From Planctomycetota bacterium (GTDB lineage: Bacteria; Planctomycetota; UBA1135; GCA-002686595): a stretch of 64,000 nucleotides of DNA. A model generated the notes under the pieces. That model was not told the DNA's origin. It saw nothing but the letters and a program-made list of their open reading frames with translations, and made no database searches. Position 1 is the first letter of the stretch. Every line of letters begins with the position of its first letter. The stretch covers positions 124,001-188,000 of the forward strand of contig JACKHT010000002.1 in NCBI GenBank assembly GCA_020638855.1, given 5' to 3'. Shown in pieces: positions 45,767 through 55,251 of this stretch. Made by a program: the position numbers and the translations under genes.

Positions 45767-47950
45767 ATGACTCCCCAAATCGCCCTCCATCGTCGTGACT
45801 TCCTGCGGGCTGTGCTTGCGGGCTCGGGTTTGGTTTTGGCCAGCCGCGTGGGCACCAGCCACGTATGGGCCCAATCCCAAGCCGATCCCACCACCTGGAG
45901 TCCGGACATCTTCCTGACCATCGACTCCACGGGGCTGCTCACGATCATCACGCATCGTTCGGAAATGGGCACGGGCATCCGCACCACACTGCCCTTGGTC
46001 CTGGCCGAGGAGCTCGACGCCCTGGTCGACCGCATCGTACTCGAGCAAGCCATCGGCGACGCACGCTACGGCGATCAAAACACCGATGGCTCGAACAGCA
46101 TCCGCGGATTCTACAAGTCCATGCGCACCATCGGCGCCAGCGCACGCAACCTACTCGAACGCGCAGCGGCCGAGCGTTGGAAGGTGGATCCCAGCGAGTG
46201 CAGCGTGCGCGAACACGCGGTGCACCATGTGGCCAGCGGCCAATCGATCGGCTTCGGCGACTTGGTGGCCGATGCGGCCAAGCTGGAGCCCGCCAAGAAA
46301 AAGGAACTGCGCTACAAGTCCCCTGAAGAGTGGCGCTACGTGGGCCAGCCCACCAAGATCTACGACCTGCACGACATGACGGTCGGCAAGGCAACCTTTG
46401 CGGCCGACGTAACCCCCGCGGGCTGCGTGTACGCGGTGATCGCCCGTTCGCCCGTGCTCGGCGGACGCGTGGCCAAAGTGGACGATGCGGAAGCCTTGAA
46501 GGTTCCCGGCGTGACCTCGATCCAGCGTCTTCCCGAAGCGTCGGCCCCGTATGCGTTCAAGGCGCTCGGCGGGGTGGCGGTGATCGCTCGCCATACCCAC
46601 GCCGCCATCCGTGGTCGCGATGCGCTGGTGATCGAATGGGACAACGCTCCGGCCGGGGACAACGCCCAATACGATTCGGACGCGTACCGCACGCAACTCG
46701 AAGCGGCCGTGCGCGCTCCGGGCAAGTCGGTGCGCTCGCAGGGCGACGCAGCTGCCGCACTGAAGTCCCCCACCAAGCGCCTCGAGCGCGATTACTACCT
46801 GCCGCTACTGGCCCATGCGCCCATGGAACCGCCCGCTGCGGTGGCCATCACCGGCGAGGATGGAGTCGAGCTCTGGGCTTGCACCCAAAACCCGCAAGCC
46901 GTGCAAGCCGCGGTGGCCGAGGCCCTCGAAATCGCGCCGGAGAAAGTCATCTGCCACGTCACCCTCTTGGGCGGCGGTTTCGGGCGCAAGTCCAAGCCCG
47001 ATTACTGCGTGGAAGCTGCGCTCTTGAGCCGCGAGCTCAAGGTCCCGGTCAAGGTCGTCTGGACCCGCGAAGACGATCTACGCCACGACTACTACCACGC
47101 CTGCGACGCCATGCACCTGGAAGCAGGTCTCGACGCCGAAGGCAACCTCGTGGGCTGGCTCGGCCGCAGCGCGTGCCCCCCGATCATGTCGACCTTCCAG
47201 GCCGGCATGGAAAGTCCGGGCATGGAGCTGGGCATGGGCTTCACCAACATGCCCTACGCCTGCGAAAACATCGCCATCGAGGCCTGCGACGCGCCGCCGC
47301 ACGTGCGCATCGGTTGGTTGCGTTCGGTGGCCAACGTCTTCCACGCCTTTGGGGTCAGTTCGTTCTCGGATGAACTGGCGCAACTGGCGGGCCGCGATGC
47401 GCTGGAGTGGGTCACCCAGTCGGTTGGCAACCCCGAGCACCGGCTGGTGAAGATCTCCCAGTTCTGCGCCGAAAAGGCCGGCTACGGGCAAGAGCAACCC
47501 AGGGGCCAAGCCCAGGGCTTCGCGGTCCATGCGAGCTTCGGTTCGTACGTAGCCGTGGTCGCCACGGTCGCGCTTTCCAAAGAGGGCAAGTTGAGCTTCC
47601 CACGCGTCGACATTGCGATCGACTGCGGATTGGCGATCAACCCCGACCGCATCCGCGCCCAGATGGAAGGCTCGGTGATCTTTGGCTTGAGCTTGACACT
47701 GCAAGGCGCGATCACCGCCAAAGATGGTGCGATTGTCCAGGGCAACTTCGATACCTACCCGGTCCAGCGCATGTCCGAAACCCCTGCGGCGATCCACGTG
47801 CACATCCTGCCCTCCGACCAAAAGTCGGGTGGGGTCGGGGAACCCGGGGTTCCTCCGGTCGCGCCGGCCGTGTGCAACGCCATCGCGCGCATCACTGGCA
47901 AGCGCATCACCCACTTGCCCCTGACGGGCCAAGACCTGTCCTGGTCCTGA
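45767..47950 (+). CDS. iorB: Molybdopterin-binding subunit of a molybdenum hydroxylase (isoquinoline 1-oxidoreductase beta type)
   Basis: The 727-residue catalytic subunit carries a Tat signal (HRRDFLRAVLAGSG), so the enzyme is exported folded with its cofactor. The molybdopterin-binding segments LTIITHRSEMGTGIRT and VTLLGGGFGRKSKPDY are present, and the active-site glutamate is E692 in GVGEPGVPP. These mark the IorB branch of the xanthine oxidase family, which binds molybdopterin cytosine dinucleotide. It lacks a FAD subunit, typical for enzymes that use cytochromes as acceptors. The divergent monoheme cytochrome at 43979 is a good candidate partner. Confidence 0.92.
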   Translation: MTPQIALHRRDFLRAVLAGSGLVLASRVGTSHVWAQSQADPTTWSPDIFLTIDSTGLLTIITHRSEMGTGIRTTLPLVLAEELDALVDRIVLEQAIGDARYGDQNTDGSNSIRGFYKSMRTIGASARNLLERAAAERWKVDPSECSVREHAVHHVASGQSIGFGDLVADAAKLEPAKKKELRYKSPEEWRYVGQPTKIYDLHDMTVGKATFAADVTPAGCVYAVIARSPVLGGRVAKVDDAEALKVPGVTSIQRLPEASAPYAFKALGGVAVIARHTHAAIRGRDALVIEWDNAPAGDNAQYDSDAYRTQLEAAVRAPGKSVRSQGDAAAALKSPTKRLERDYYLPLLAHAPMEPPAAVAITGEDGVELWACTQNPQAVQAAVAEALEIAPEKVICHVTLLGGGFGRKSKPDYCVEAALLSRELKVPVKVVWTREDDLRHDYYHACDAMHLEAGLDAEGNLVGWLGRSACPPIMSTFQAGMESPGMELGMGFTNMPYACENIAIEACDAPPHVRIGWLRSVANVFHAFGVSSFSDELAQLAGRDALEWVTQSVGNPEHRLVKISQFCAEKAGYGQEQPRGQAQGFAVHASFGSYVAVVATVALSKEGKLSFPRVDIAIDCGLAINPDRIRAQMEGSVIFGLSLTLQGAITAKDGAIVQGNFDTYPVQRMSETPAAIHVHILPSDQKSGGVGEPGVPPVAPAVCNAIARITGKRITHLPLTGQDLSWS

Positions 47951-47966
47951 TCGCGCTGCGCTGGGC

Positions 47967-49583
47967 TTACCAGCGCAACGGATAGACCACGAGCCCCCGG
48001 GTCGAGAGCGGGTCGCCGCACTCGACCCGGGGATCGTTCATCAGGGCTTGTGCGCGAACCGTGGGCGCGCCGTGGATCAAGAGCCACACCGTGCCCACGC
48101 TAGGCACATTCAAGTCCGGCGCAGCCACGACCAGCTCGTCCATCCAAACCTGGGTGGCTGCGGCCACAACCCGCTGGTGTTCTTGCCATTCCGCGCTGAG
48201 CTGGGTCACACGCTTGGACAACCACGGTCCCACGGCGGGTAGACCCCCCAGCCGATCGAAGGCCCGCTCCCACTTGGCTTGGTTGTAGGCAAAGAACTTG
48301 GTCTCCTGGAAGCGCGGGTCGTAGTAGGTGAGCGGGGTCGGTGACGGATAGTCCGACAGAATCCGCACCGGCGGTTCCGCACCCGCCAGTCGCGCCCCAA
48401 GCGCCGCGCTCAGCCCCCGCCAGTCGGGATTCGGTTTGTAGACGGTCCATTGATCGCCCCGGCCGACGAACGCCAAAAGCACCGTCGCTCCCACGGCCAG
48501 CGCGATTCCATCGCCGATCGCGTGCCGGCGCCCCAAGCGCTGACGCACGGCTTGGAAGCCCACGGCCATCAGCAGGTACACGAAGGGCATGCTCGGCAAG
48601 GCCGATCGTTCGATGTACACCTGCCCATGGCCCGCCCAGGCCAAAACCCAAAGGCCGGCGGGAATCGCCGCCCCCAAACCCAACACCCAACCGAGCGCTC
48701 GGCGGTTCTGGCGCCAGGCACTTACGACTCCCAAGGCGAACAGCGCGAACCAGCCCCATGGCAGCACGCGATGCAGGCCCGCTCCCCACAACCCCTGCGA
48801 GCCAAGCGGTTGCAGCGCCGACCCCGTCGGGAACCACACGAACCAAAGGCGCCACCATTCGAGCAGGCCGAACGAACGCAGATAGCCCTTGCTGGTGGGC
48901 ACCTCGGACAAGTAGGCCTTGCCCAACACAAGCCCCACCGCCAAACCCAGCGCCAAAGCGCCGGCCAGGGCTCGCGCACGCCAGCCACGGGGACGCTCCA
49001 GCATTTCCCAAGCCAGGATGCCGGCGGGAATCGCGGCTAGGTAGTAATGACTCCAAGCGGTCAGGGTCAACACCAGCGCGAGCACCCCATGGCGCCCGAG
49101 GCTCGGACGCTCGCGATCGCGCAGGTAAAGCGCCAAGCACGCCAGTGCCAAGAACAAGTTGGCCGCGTAGGGACGCCCTTCGGTGCTGTACCAGATGTGG
49201 GTGGGCGACAAGGTCATGCCCCAGGCCGCGATCCAACCGACGGGCTCCGAGAACAGTCGCCGCCCCAGCCGTTGCACCAGGACCAGACTCCCCAGCCCCA
49301 GGATCAGCGGGGGCAAACGCAGCGCCCATTCCCCATCGCCCAACAGGGCGATCCAGCCGTGCATGAACAGGAAATAGGCCGGCGGGTGGATGTCGCTGTA
49401 CAGGGTCTTGGCGAGCACCAAGGGGTGCCCGCAAAACAAGCTGGAGGTGTACAGCTCATCGATCCACACACTCTCGCCCATAAAGGGCAGCCGCAGGGCC
49501 AAGGCCACACCCAGGAGCAACACCCAAGGCCACCACGGCCGATGCCCAGCGGGGATCGCGGTCGATGTCGAGGGTGCAGTCAT
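47967..49583 (-). CDS. GT39/ArnT-like membrane glycosyltransferase
   Basis: The 538-residue inner-membrane protein has about 12 hydrophobic segments and the GT-C-fold signature near the N-terminus (VWIDELYTSSLFCGHPLV with the conserved DE, then DIHPPAYFLFMHGW). These enzymes move a sugar from polyprenyl phosphate to protein or lipid on the periplasmic side. The C-terminal 120 residues are soluble. The start at 49583 (MTAPSTSTAIP) is taken because upstream codons lack a membrane-protein pattern. Donor and acceptor are unknown; the polyprenyl-phosphate enzyme at 21739 might supply a donor. Confidence 0.87.
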   Translation of the reverse strand: MTAPSTSTAIPAGHRPWWPWVLLLGVALALRLPFMGESVWIDELYTSSLFCGHPLVLAKTLYSDIHPPAYFLFMHGWIALLGDGEWALRLPPLILGLGSLVLVQRLGRRLFSEPVGWIAAWGMTLSPTHIWYSTEGRPYAANLFLALACLALYLRDRERPSLGRHGVLALVLTLTAWSHYYLAAIPAGILAWEMLERPRGWRARALAGALALGLAVGLVLGKAYLSEVPTSKGYLRSFGLLEWWRLWFVWFPTGSALQPLGSQGLWGAGLHRVLPWGWFALFALGVVSAWRQNRRALGWVLGLGAAIPAGLWVLAWAGHGQVYIERSALPSMPFVYLLMAVGFQAVRQRLGRRHAIGDGIALAVGATVLLAFVGRGDQWTVYKPNPDWRGLSAALGARLAGAEPPVRILSDYPSPTPLTYYDPRFQETKFFAYNQAKWERAFDRLGGLPAVGPWLSKRVTQLSAEWQEHQRVVAAATQVWMDELVVAAPDLNVPSVGTVWLLIHGAPTVRAQALMNDPRVECGDPLSTRGLVVYPLRW

Positions 49584-49721
49584 GGGCAGAGGATTGGGTC
49601 TCGCGGGGGCAGCGCGTACAATCCTACCCCAACCCCTCGGCAACCCCTCCGCCCCTCCGTGGATCGCACGGCGGGGATTCTCTCCTCCGGGCTCGGCGTG
49701 TCCCAAGAGCACTCTCCTTCG

Positions 49722-50864
49722 ATGGCCACGGCGGCCCCCACCCAGCACGTGCACTATCCAGTCCTGGATGGCCTGCGCGGGGTGGCGATCGCGCTGGTCA
49801 TGTTCCAGCACTTCTTCCAGCGTACGCCCAAGGGGACCGCGTTCGTCGATGATGTGGTGTTCGGCTTGGCGGGCCGCAGCTGGATGGGAGTCGATGTGTT
49901 CTTTGTGCTATCCGGTTTTCTGATCACCGGAATCCTGTGGGATAGCAAGGGACATGCAGGGTACTTCCGCAAGTTCTACGCGCGCCGCATCCTGCGCATC
50001 TTCCCTGCGTACTACTTGGTTTTGTTCTTGGCATACGTGGTTTTGCCGCGACTGGGATCCCCGCCCGTCGATGCATACCTGCGCGATTCGCTGCCCGATC
50101 AGGCGTGGCACTGGACGTACCTTTCCAACCTCAAGATCGCCCTGCGCGGGGCCTGGTACGAACACCACATCCCCAACGTGTTTTGGTCGCTCGCGATCGA
50201 AGAACAGTTCTACATGGTATGGCCGTTGGTGGTTTGGGGGCTCGCCAAGCGCTCGCTGATGACGCTGTGCACGGTGCTCTTCTTCGTGGCCCTGGGATTG
50301 CGCGTGTACCTGGCCATCGATCCGGATGTGAACTGGATCCAGAGTTTTGTCCTCACGCCGAGTCGCATGGATGGTTTGGTGCTGGGTGCGTTCCTGGCGC
50401 TCTTGTTCCGTATGCCCCAGGGCCAGGCGCCCAAGGTCCGCTGGCAAATCGGCTTGGTGGGCGTGCTCGCGACCGCTTTGGTGGGCGCAATGACCTTGTA
50501 CACCCCTGAAGGTTGGCGCGAACAGCCGCTGTTTGCCTTGCGCTTCACGGGCATCGCGCTGGCGTCGGGGGCGGTGCTGTGGCTGGCGCTCACGGGGCAG
50601 CCCGGCTCGATCTGGGTGCGCATCTTCTCGCAGCGCTGGCTCCGCTTCCTGGGCAAGTACAGCTATGCCCTGTACCTGTGGCACGGTCCTGCCGATGCCC
50701 TAGTGCGGCACAGTTTCCAGCCCACGGCCTTGGTGGGCGGATCCCGGCTGCCGGCCCAATTGGCCTTTGTGCTGGCCGCCTTCGGGGTGGCTTTGCTGGC
50801 GGCCCTGGCCAGCTGGCACCTGGTGGAGAAACACTGCCTGCGCCTCAAGCGGCGCTTCGCCTAG
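49722..50864 (+). CDS. Acyltransferase 3 family protein (OafA/YrhL type)
   Basis: The 380-residue integral membrane protein O-acetylates surface sugars or lipids. The N-terminal YPVLDGLRGVAIALVMFQHF carries the conserved R and the catalytic-type His; further on are GVDVFFVLSGFLITGIL, FYARRILRIFPAYY and NVFWSLAIEEQFYMVWP with its conserved E. About ten hydrophobic segments follow. No SGNH domain is fused. The start at 49722 is the first ATG giving the family N-terminus; it is divergent from the GT39-like gene, and together they suggest a surface-glycan decoration locus. Confidence 0.9.
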   Translation: MATAAPTQHVHYPVLDGLRGVAIALVMFQHFFQRTPKGTAFVDDVVFGLAGRSWMGVDVFFVLSGFLITGILWDSKGHAGYFRKFYARRILRIFPAYYLVLFLAYVVLPRLGSPPVDAYLRDSLPDQAWHWTYLSNLKIALRGAWYEHHIPNVFWSLAIEEQFYMVWPLVVWGLAKRSLMTLCTVLFFVALGLRVYLAIDPDVNWIQSFVLTPSRMDGLVLGAFLALLFRMPQGQAPKVRWQIGLVGVLATALVGAMTLYTPEGWREQPLFALRFTGIALASGAVLWLALTGQPGSIWVRIFSQRWLRFLGKYSYALYLWHGPADALVRHSFQPTALVGGSRLPAQLAFVLAAFGVALLAALASWHLVEKHCLRLKRRFA

Positions 50865-51011
50865 GCCCCAGGCACCCCGCCAGGGCCCAGGAATGCGCCC
50901 GGGCCCCGGATCCGAGCGGTTTGGGCCTTTTGATGTCCCGATGACGCCATTTTAGGGGATCCTTAACCGTGGATGGCTCGTCCGAGATTTCGTTCCTGCC
51001 TGAACAATCCC

Positions 51012-52418
51012 ATGTTTCCAACTTTGCGATGGTTGCGCACCGCCCTGCTATTCGGGGTCGCGAGTGTGCCAGTTCAAGCCCAAGTGCTTCCGCAGTTTGC
51101 GCCCGCCTCCCAGAATTCGGCCGGCGCCCGGACCGCTGACGCGGTCGACTTGCCCGTCCTGAAGACGCGCATCCTGTGCGCCGGGGACTCGATCACCCAT
51201 GGCGTCAACGGCTACACCTCGTATCGCTACCCCCTTTGGTTCCGCCTCTTCCCGCTCAAGTCGGTGGTGGATTTCGTCGGAACGCGCTATACGGTCCACC
51301 AGGAGAACGGAACCACCATTCCGGACCTGAACCAATTCAATCGGTACTACACCCATTTCGACCGGGACCACCAGGGGTACAACGGAATGCGGACCGACCA
51401 CATCCTACCGTGGCTTCCCCAAGCCGTGGCAACGACGCGCCCCAACCTGGTGATCCTGATGATCGGAACCAACGACATCGGGCAGATGGGTTCCTATGGG
51501 GTGGACCATGCGCTCGACGGGATCGATGCCATCGTGTTTGCCATCCGCCAGCAAGTCCCCACGACGAGTTTTCTGATCGCGACCTTGCCTCCGATTGGGG
51601 TCGGCACCTCCTACTTCTTCCAGGCGCCTTCGATCGACACCTTCAACGCCTTGTTGCCAGCCCACGTGGCGAACTTGGATACGCCGCTCTCGAGGGCCAT
51701 GTGCGTCGACGTGCACGCGGCCCTAGACCTCGCTACCGACATGCAACCCGATGGGCTGCACCCCAACGCGCTTGGCCAGGAAAAGATCGCCGACGTGTTG
51801 TATCCCTACGTCTTGTCCGCGATGCGCGGGTCCTACCGCCCGGTGGCGCAGCCCGCGATCCAAATCTTCGACACAGGGTTTGAGAGCCTAGGCTTGGCTG
51901 ACGGCGTCTATTCGCAGAGCCCCTTGAACGATTGGCGTTATCCCATGGTGCCGCACATCATCGCGGGCACATGGAATCCCGACGAAGTCTCGTACACCGG
52001 AGCAGCTGGAAGCGGCACCCCCCTGGGGGCCGAAGGCGACGAGGTTTTGTCGCTGGAGAACAGCGGCGGAGACCCGGCCCTGGGCTGGGTGTACCAACTA
52101 CTCGGTACCACCCTGGAAATGGGAACCACCTACCAACTGGATGTGTCCATCGGTCACCGGCTGCCAACCACCACCCGCGGCACGGGGGACTGGGGTGGCT
52201 ACTGGGTGGAATTGATGGCCGGCAGCCAAACCATCGCAAGCGCCACCAACCAAGTCAGCCCCGCTCCGGGCAGCTTTGCCTTGCAGACGCTGACCGTCGA
52301 CAGCTCGAACATCGACCCGTCGCTGCTCGGCGCTGCGATGACGGTGCGGGTGCGCTTGGTGGACAGCCTCGCGGGCTCGGCCACCGACTTCGACGGCATC
52401 CAGTTGACCAAGTACTAG
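51012..52418 (+). CDS. Exported SGNH/GDSL hydrolase with C-terminal beta domain
   Basis: The 468-residue protein starts with a Sec signal (LRTALLFGVASVPVQAQ). The SGNH domain (about 45-260) has block I CAGDSITHG, block III MIGTNDIGQM and block V DGLHPNALGQ, giving the Ser, Asn and Asp-His catalytic set of esterases and carbohydrate deacetylases. The C-terminal 190 residues (IFDTGFESLGLADGVY, GDEVLSLENSGG, SATDFDGIQL) look like a carbohydrate-binding or jelly-roll module. The start at 51012 gives a normal signal; an in-frame ATG at 50973 would add 13 residues. Its TAG shares CTAG with the convergent MFS stop. Confidence 0.87.
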   Translation: MFPTLRWLRTALLFGVASVPVQAQVLPQFAPASQNSAGARTADAVDLPVLKTRILCAGDSITHGVNGYTSYRYPLWFRLFPLKSVVDFVGTRYTVHQENGTTIPDLNQFNRYYTHFDRDHQGYNGMRTDHILPWLPQAVATTRPNLVILMIGTNDIGQMGSYGVDHALDGIDAIVFAIRQQVPTTSFLIATLPPIGVGTSYFFQAPSIDTFNALLPAHVANLDTPLSRAMCVDVHAALDLATDMQPDGLHPNALGQEKIADVLYPYVLSAMRGSYRPVAQPAIQIFDTGFESLGLADGVYSQSPLNDWRYPMVPHIIAGTWNPDEVSYTGAAGSGTPLGAEGDEVLSLENSGGDPALGWVYQLLGTTLEMGTTYQLDVSIGHRLPTTTRGTGDWGGYWVELMAGSQTIASATNQVSPAPGSFALQTLTVDSSNIDPSLLGAAMTVRVRLVDSLAGSATDFDGIQLTKY

Positions 52419-53728
52419 GCCGCCGCATCGCCAGCAGCCCACTCTGGCTTGGCCCCGCCCTGGTGTAGGAAAGCCCACAGGGCCACCACCAGCAATACGT
52501 TGGATCCGACCAGGACCCCGCGGGCCCCCAACCACGGATAGAGCAAGCCCCCCACGCTCCCGCCGATGGCCACCGCCAGGGTGCGTGCGGAAAACACCAC
52601 CCCAAACGCTCCCCCGCGGCGATCCGCGCTGGCCTCGCCAGCAGCTAGGCCGAAGGCCAAGGGCCCGGTGCCTGCCATACCGACGCCCATCACCATGCGT
52701 CCCACGAGCAGCACCAGGTACAAAGCGGCCGCAGCTTGGAGCGTGAGCGCCAAGATACACAGCACCGCGCAATGGACCAGTGCCCGGCGGTGCCCGAGCC
52801 GGTCGCCGTACATGCCCCATGCCGATAGGCTCGCCAAGTTGGCCACCGCCATGGTTCCAAACAAGAGCGACGTCGCAAAGGTTTGCAACCGCTCGCGCGC
52901 ATCCATGCCGTGTCCGCTGCTCACGCCCCACTCGGCCAAACTCGCCAGCCAGGAATGATCCGGGTCGACGCCCGCCATCAAATCGCGCACGTAGAGGTCG
53001 AGCAGCGGGTTGATGGCTCCCAAACTAAACTGCAAGGCGAACACCAACGCGGCAGCGCTACGCAGGGCAGGGTTCTGGAACACTTGGCGCAAATCGTCGA
53101 GGGTGCTGGCCAGGACTCCGCCGCCCTGTCCATCCTCCGAAGGAGCTCGACGGGTGGAACGATCTTCGACCGCGCCGAACCAAACGAGCAACGCCGCCAC
53201 GCCCGATAGGGCTCCCACGATCAAGAAAACGGTTTGGTGCGAGCCAAAGGCGGCGGCGATCAGGCCCCCGAACATGGGCCCCACCAAACCACCGATCGCC
53301 AGCGAGGTGGTCAAGTTGCCCGCCAAGCGCCCCTGGCGATCGGCCGGAGCCGCCACGCTCACCAGCGTGATGCTGGGCGGGATGAACCCCGAGAAAAGGC
53401 CCTGCATGCAGCGCAGGGTCAGGAGTTGCCAGGGGTGTGACACGAACGCCATGCCTCCGACGAACAGCGAAATCGCGAGCATGGCCCGGCAGACCATGAT
53501 CTTGCGTCCCACCCGGTCCCCCAAGGCTCCCCAGAGCGGAGCCGAAAAGGTGGCGGTCAATGGGGCCGCCGCGAAGCACAACCCCGCCCAGCGAGCCACA
53601 CTGGCCTCGCCCTGGACGCCCATCTCCTCGAGCAAGCTCGGGAAGAACGGCAAGAAGCTCATCATGCCGATCGAGGTGATCAGGTTGGCAACCCAAACCA
53701 CCCAGTAGGTGCGCTTCCAGTGGGGCAT
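52415..53728 (-). CDS. MFS transporter (drug-efflux type)
   Basis: The 437-residue protein has about 12 transmembrane segments. The loop 2-3 motif A is PLWGALGDRVGRKIM and the N-terminal half has LRCMQGLFSGFIPPSITLVS, both features of the DHA1-type exporters (TetA/MdtG group). The middle loop (about 190-215) is hydrophilic and charged. Substrate cannot be predicted. It overlaps the SGNH hydrolase stop by 4 nt on the opposite strand and lies upstream of no obvious partner. Confidence 0.87.
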   Translation of the reverse strand: MPHWKRTYWVVWVANLITSIGMMSFLPFFPSLLEEMGVQGEASVARWAGLCFAAAPLTATFSAPLWGALGDRVGRKIMVCRAMLAISLFVGGMAFVSHPWQLLTLRCMQGLFSGFIPPSITLVSVAAPADRQGRLAGNLTTSLAIGGLVGPMFGGLIAAAFGSHQTVFLIVGALSGVAALLVWFGAVEDRSTRRAPSEDGQGGGVLASTLDDLRQVFQNPALRSAAALVFALQFSLGAINPLLDLYVRDLMAGVDPDHSWLASLAEWGVSSGHGMDARERLQTFATSLLFGTMAVANLASLSAWGMYGDRLGHRRALVHCAVLCILALTLQAAAALYLVLLVGRMVMGVGMAGTGPLAFGLAAGEASADRRGGAFGVVFSARTLAVAIGGSVGGLLYPWLGARGVLVGSNVLLVVALWAFLHQGGAKPEWAAGDAAA

Positions 53729-53793
53729 AAGCCCAACAGTCTCGCGGGCTCACGTTGCGGCTGCAACTGCGAACCACGATCCTTGGGCGGGCT

Positions 53794-55134
53794 TTACAGG
53801 CCGTCGACCTCCCAGCCCGGGCGGTAGGTCTTGTGCAACAGCGCCGAGGCATCGGGCCGCCCCGCAAAGCGCAGCTTGGAGGACTCCCAAGCCAAACGCT
53901 CGCCCGGGAACTCCAACGCCACGTTGCCCAATAGGGCCAACTCGCTGAGCCGACCCGCATAATCAAACCCGCAGGTCGTCTCCCCGCGGCCCAAGCAGGC
54001 GTCGACCCATTGGTGCCAGTGGTCGATGCCCTCGACCGGCTCGGGGGTCAGGGCCACTTCGCCTTGGCCCTTCTGGAAGAACCGGCAGGGATCGTAGGGA
54101 CTGACCATCAACGCGCCCTTGTCCCCCACGAAGAAGCTCCCGTTGCCGTAGGGCTTCTCGACCCCGTAGGCCGCGAACGGTTCGGAGGGTTGGCGCCCAC
54201 CGTCGTGCCAGGTGACCGGGATGGTTTGTTGGGCGGTTTTGGAGGTCGGTTCGAATTCACACACGATGCGCGACCACAACGGGTACGAATCGGCCTTGGG
54301 CTTGGGCCCCTCGGAAAGCACGCTGAACGGATCACCGAGCCCCAAGAACCAAAGCGCGGGGTCCATCAGGTGACAGGCCATGTCGCCCTGGGCGCCCGTC
54401 CCGAAATCCTTGCGACCGCGCCACACGAACGCGTGGTACGCCCCTTCCTTGTAGGGGCGCTCGGGAGCCACGCCGAGCCACAAGTCCCAATCGAGGTTGG
54501 CCGGCACCGGATCCGAGCCCTCGGGCCGGTCCACGTCCTGGGGCCACCAACCGGCGGGCCGATCGGTCCATACGTGTACCTCCGACACAGGTCCCGTGAT
54601 GCCCCCTTCGAACACGCGCAGCGCGGTGCGGTACGGTTCGGCGGAGTGATTCTGGATGCCCATTTGGGTGGCCACCCCGGCCTTGCGCGCAGCCGCTCGC
54701 AGGGTGCGCGCTTCGACCACGGTGTGGGTGAGCGGCTTTTGGCCGTAGACGTGCATCCCAAGGCCCAAGGCGGTCATGACGACCGGGGCGTGCATGTGAT
54801 CGGGGATCGAGACCGAGATGCCGTCGAGCTTGCCCGCCTCGACCCGCAGCATTTCGCGCCAGTCGCGGTACAAGCGCGCTTCGGGGTGCAGCGCCGCTGC
54901 GGCCATCAGATGGCTCTCATCCACATCGCACAGGCATTCCACGCGCACGTCGGGATGCGACGCGATGTTCTTCAAATCCCACTCCCCCATGCCCTTCACC
55001 CCGACGGCGGCGTAGCGCAGCGGCCCCTTGGTGACGCGGCGGGGAAAGGTGCTCTGGCAGGCGGACGCCCAGGCCGCAGCGGCCGAGGCGGCGGACAGGT
55101 GCAGGAACGAACGGCGCGTGAGGGGGAAGCTCAT
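53794..55134 (-). CDS. Tat-exported Gfo/Idh/MocA-family oxidoreductase
   Basis: The 446-residue protein has a Tat-type signal with lipobox (TRRSFLHLSAASAA, then WASAC, C26). It belongs to the exported PVC branch of Gfo/Idh/MocA dehydrogenases: YAAVGVKGMGEWDLKNI as the Rossmann motif, YGQKPLTHTVVEA with QKP in place of EKP, and AQGDMACHLMD. The cofactor is probably carried in by folded export or held tightly. It acts in the periplasm on sugars. It is 117 nt downstream of the isomerase gene on the same strand, and the two are likely one operon. Confidence 0.87.
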   Translation of the reverse strand: MSFPLTRRSFLHLSAASAAAAWASACQSTFPRRVTKGPLRYAAVGVKGMGEWDLKNIASHPDVRVECLCDVDESHLMAAAALHPEARLYRDWREMLRVEAGKLDGISVSIPDHMHAPVVMTALGLGMHVYGQKPLTHTVVEARTLRAAARKAGVATQMGIQNHSAEPYRTALRVFEGGITGPVSEVHVWTDRPAGWWPQDVDRPEGSDPVPANLDWDLWLGVAPERPYKEGAYHAFVWRGRKDFGTGAQGDMACHLMDPALWFLGLGDPFSVLSEGPKPKADSYPLWSRIVCEFEPTSKTAQQTIPVTWHDGGRQPSEPFAAYGVEKPYGNGSFFVGDKGALMVSPYDPCRFFQKGQGEVALTPEPVEGIDHWHQWVDACLGRGETTCGFDYAGRLSELALLGNVALEFPGERLAWESSKLRFAGRPDASALLHKTYRPGWEVDGL

Positions 55135-55251
55135 GGGGTGAGTCGAGGTGGAGGTGGGAAAGGGTTCCGGGTTGTACCACAGAGACCCGAATCTGCCCAC
55201 CTCGTCGCCATCCCGTCACCCTGCTCGACGCAATCCCATCACCCTGGGGAA

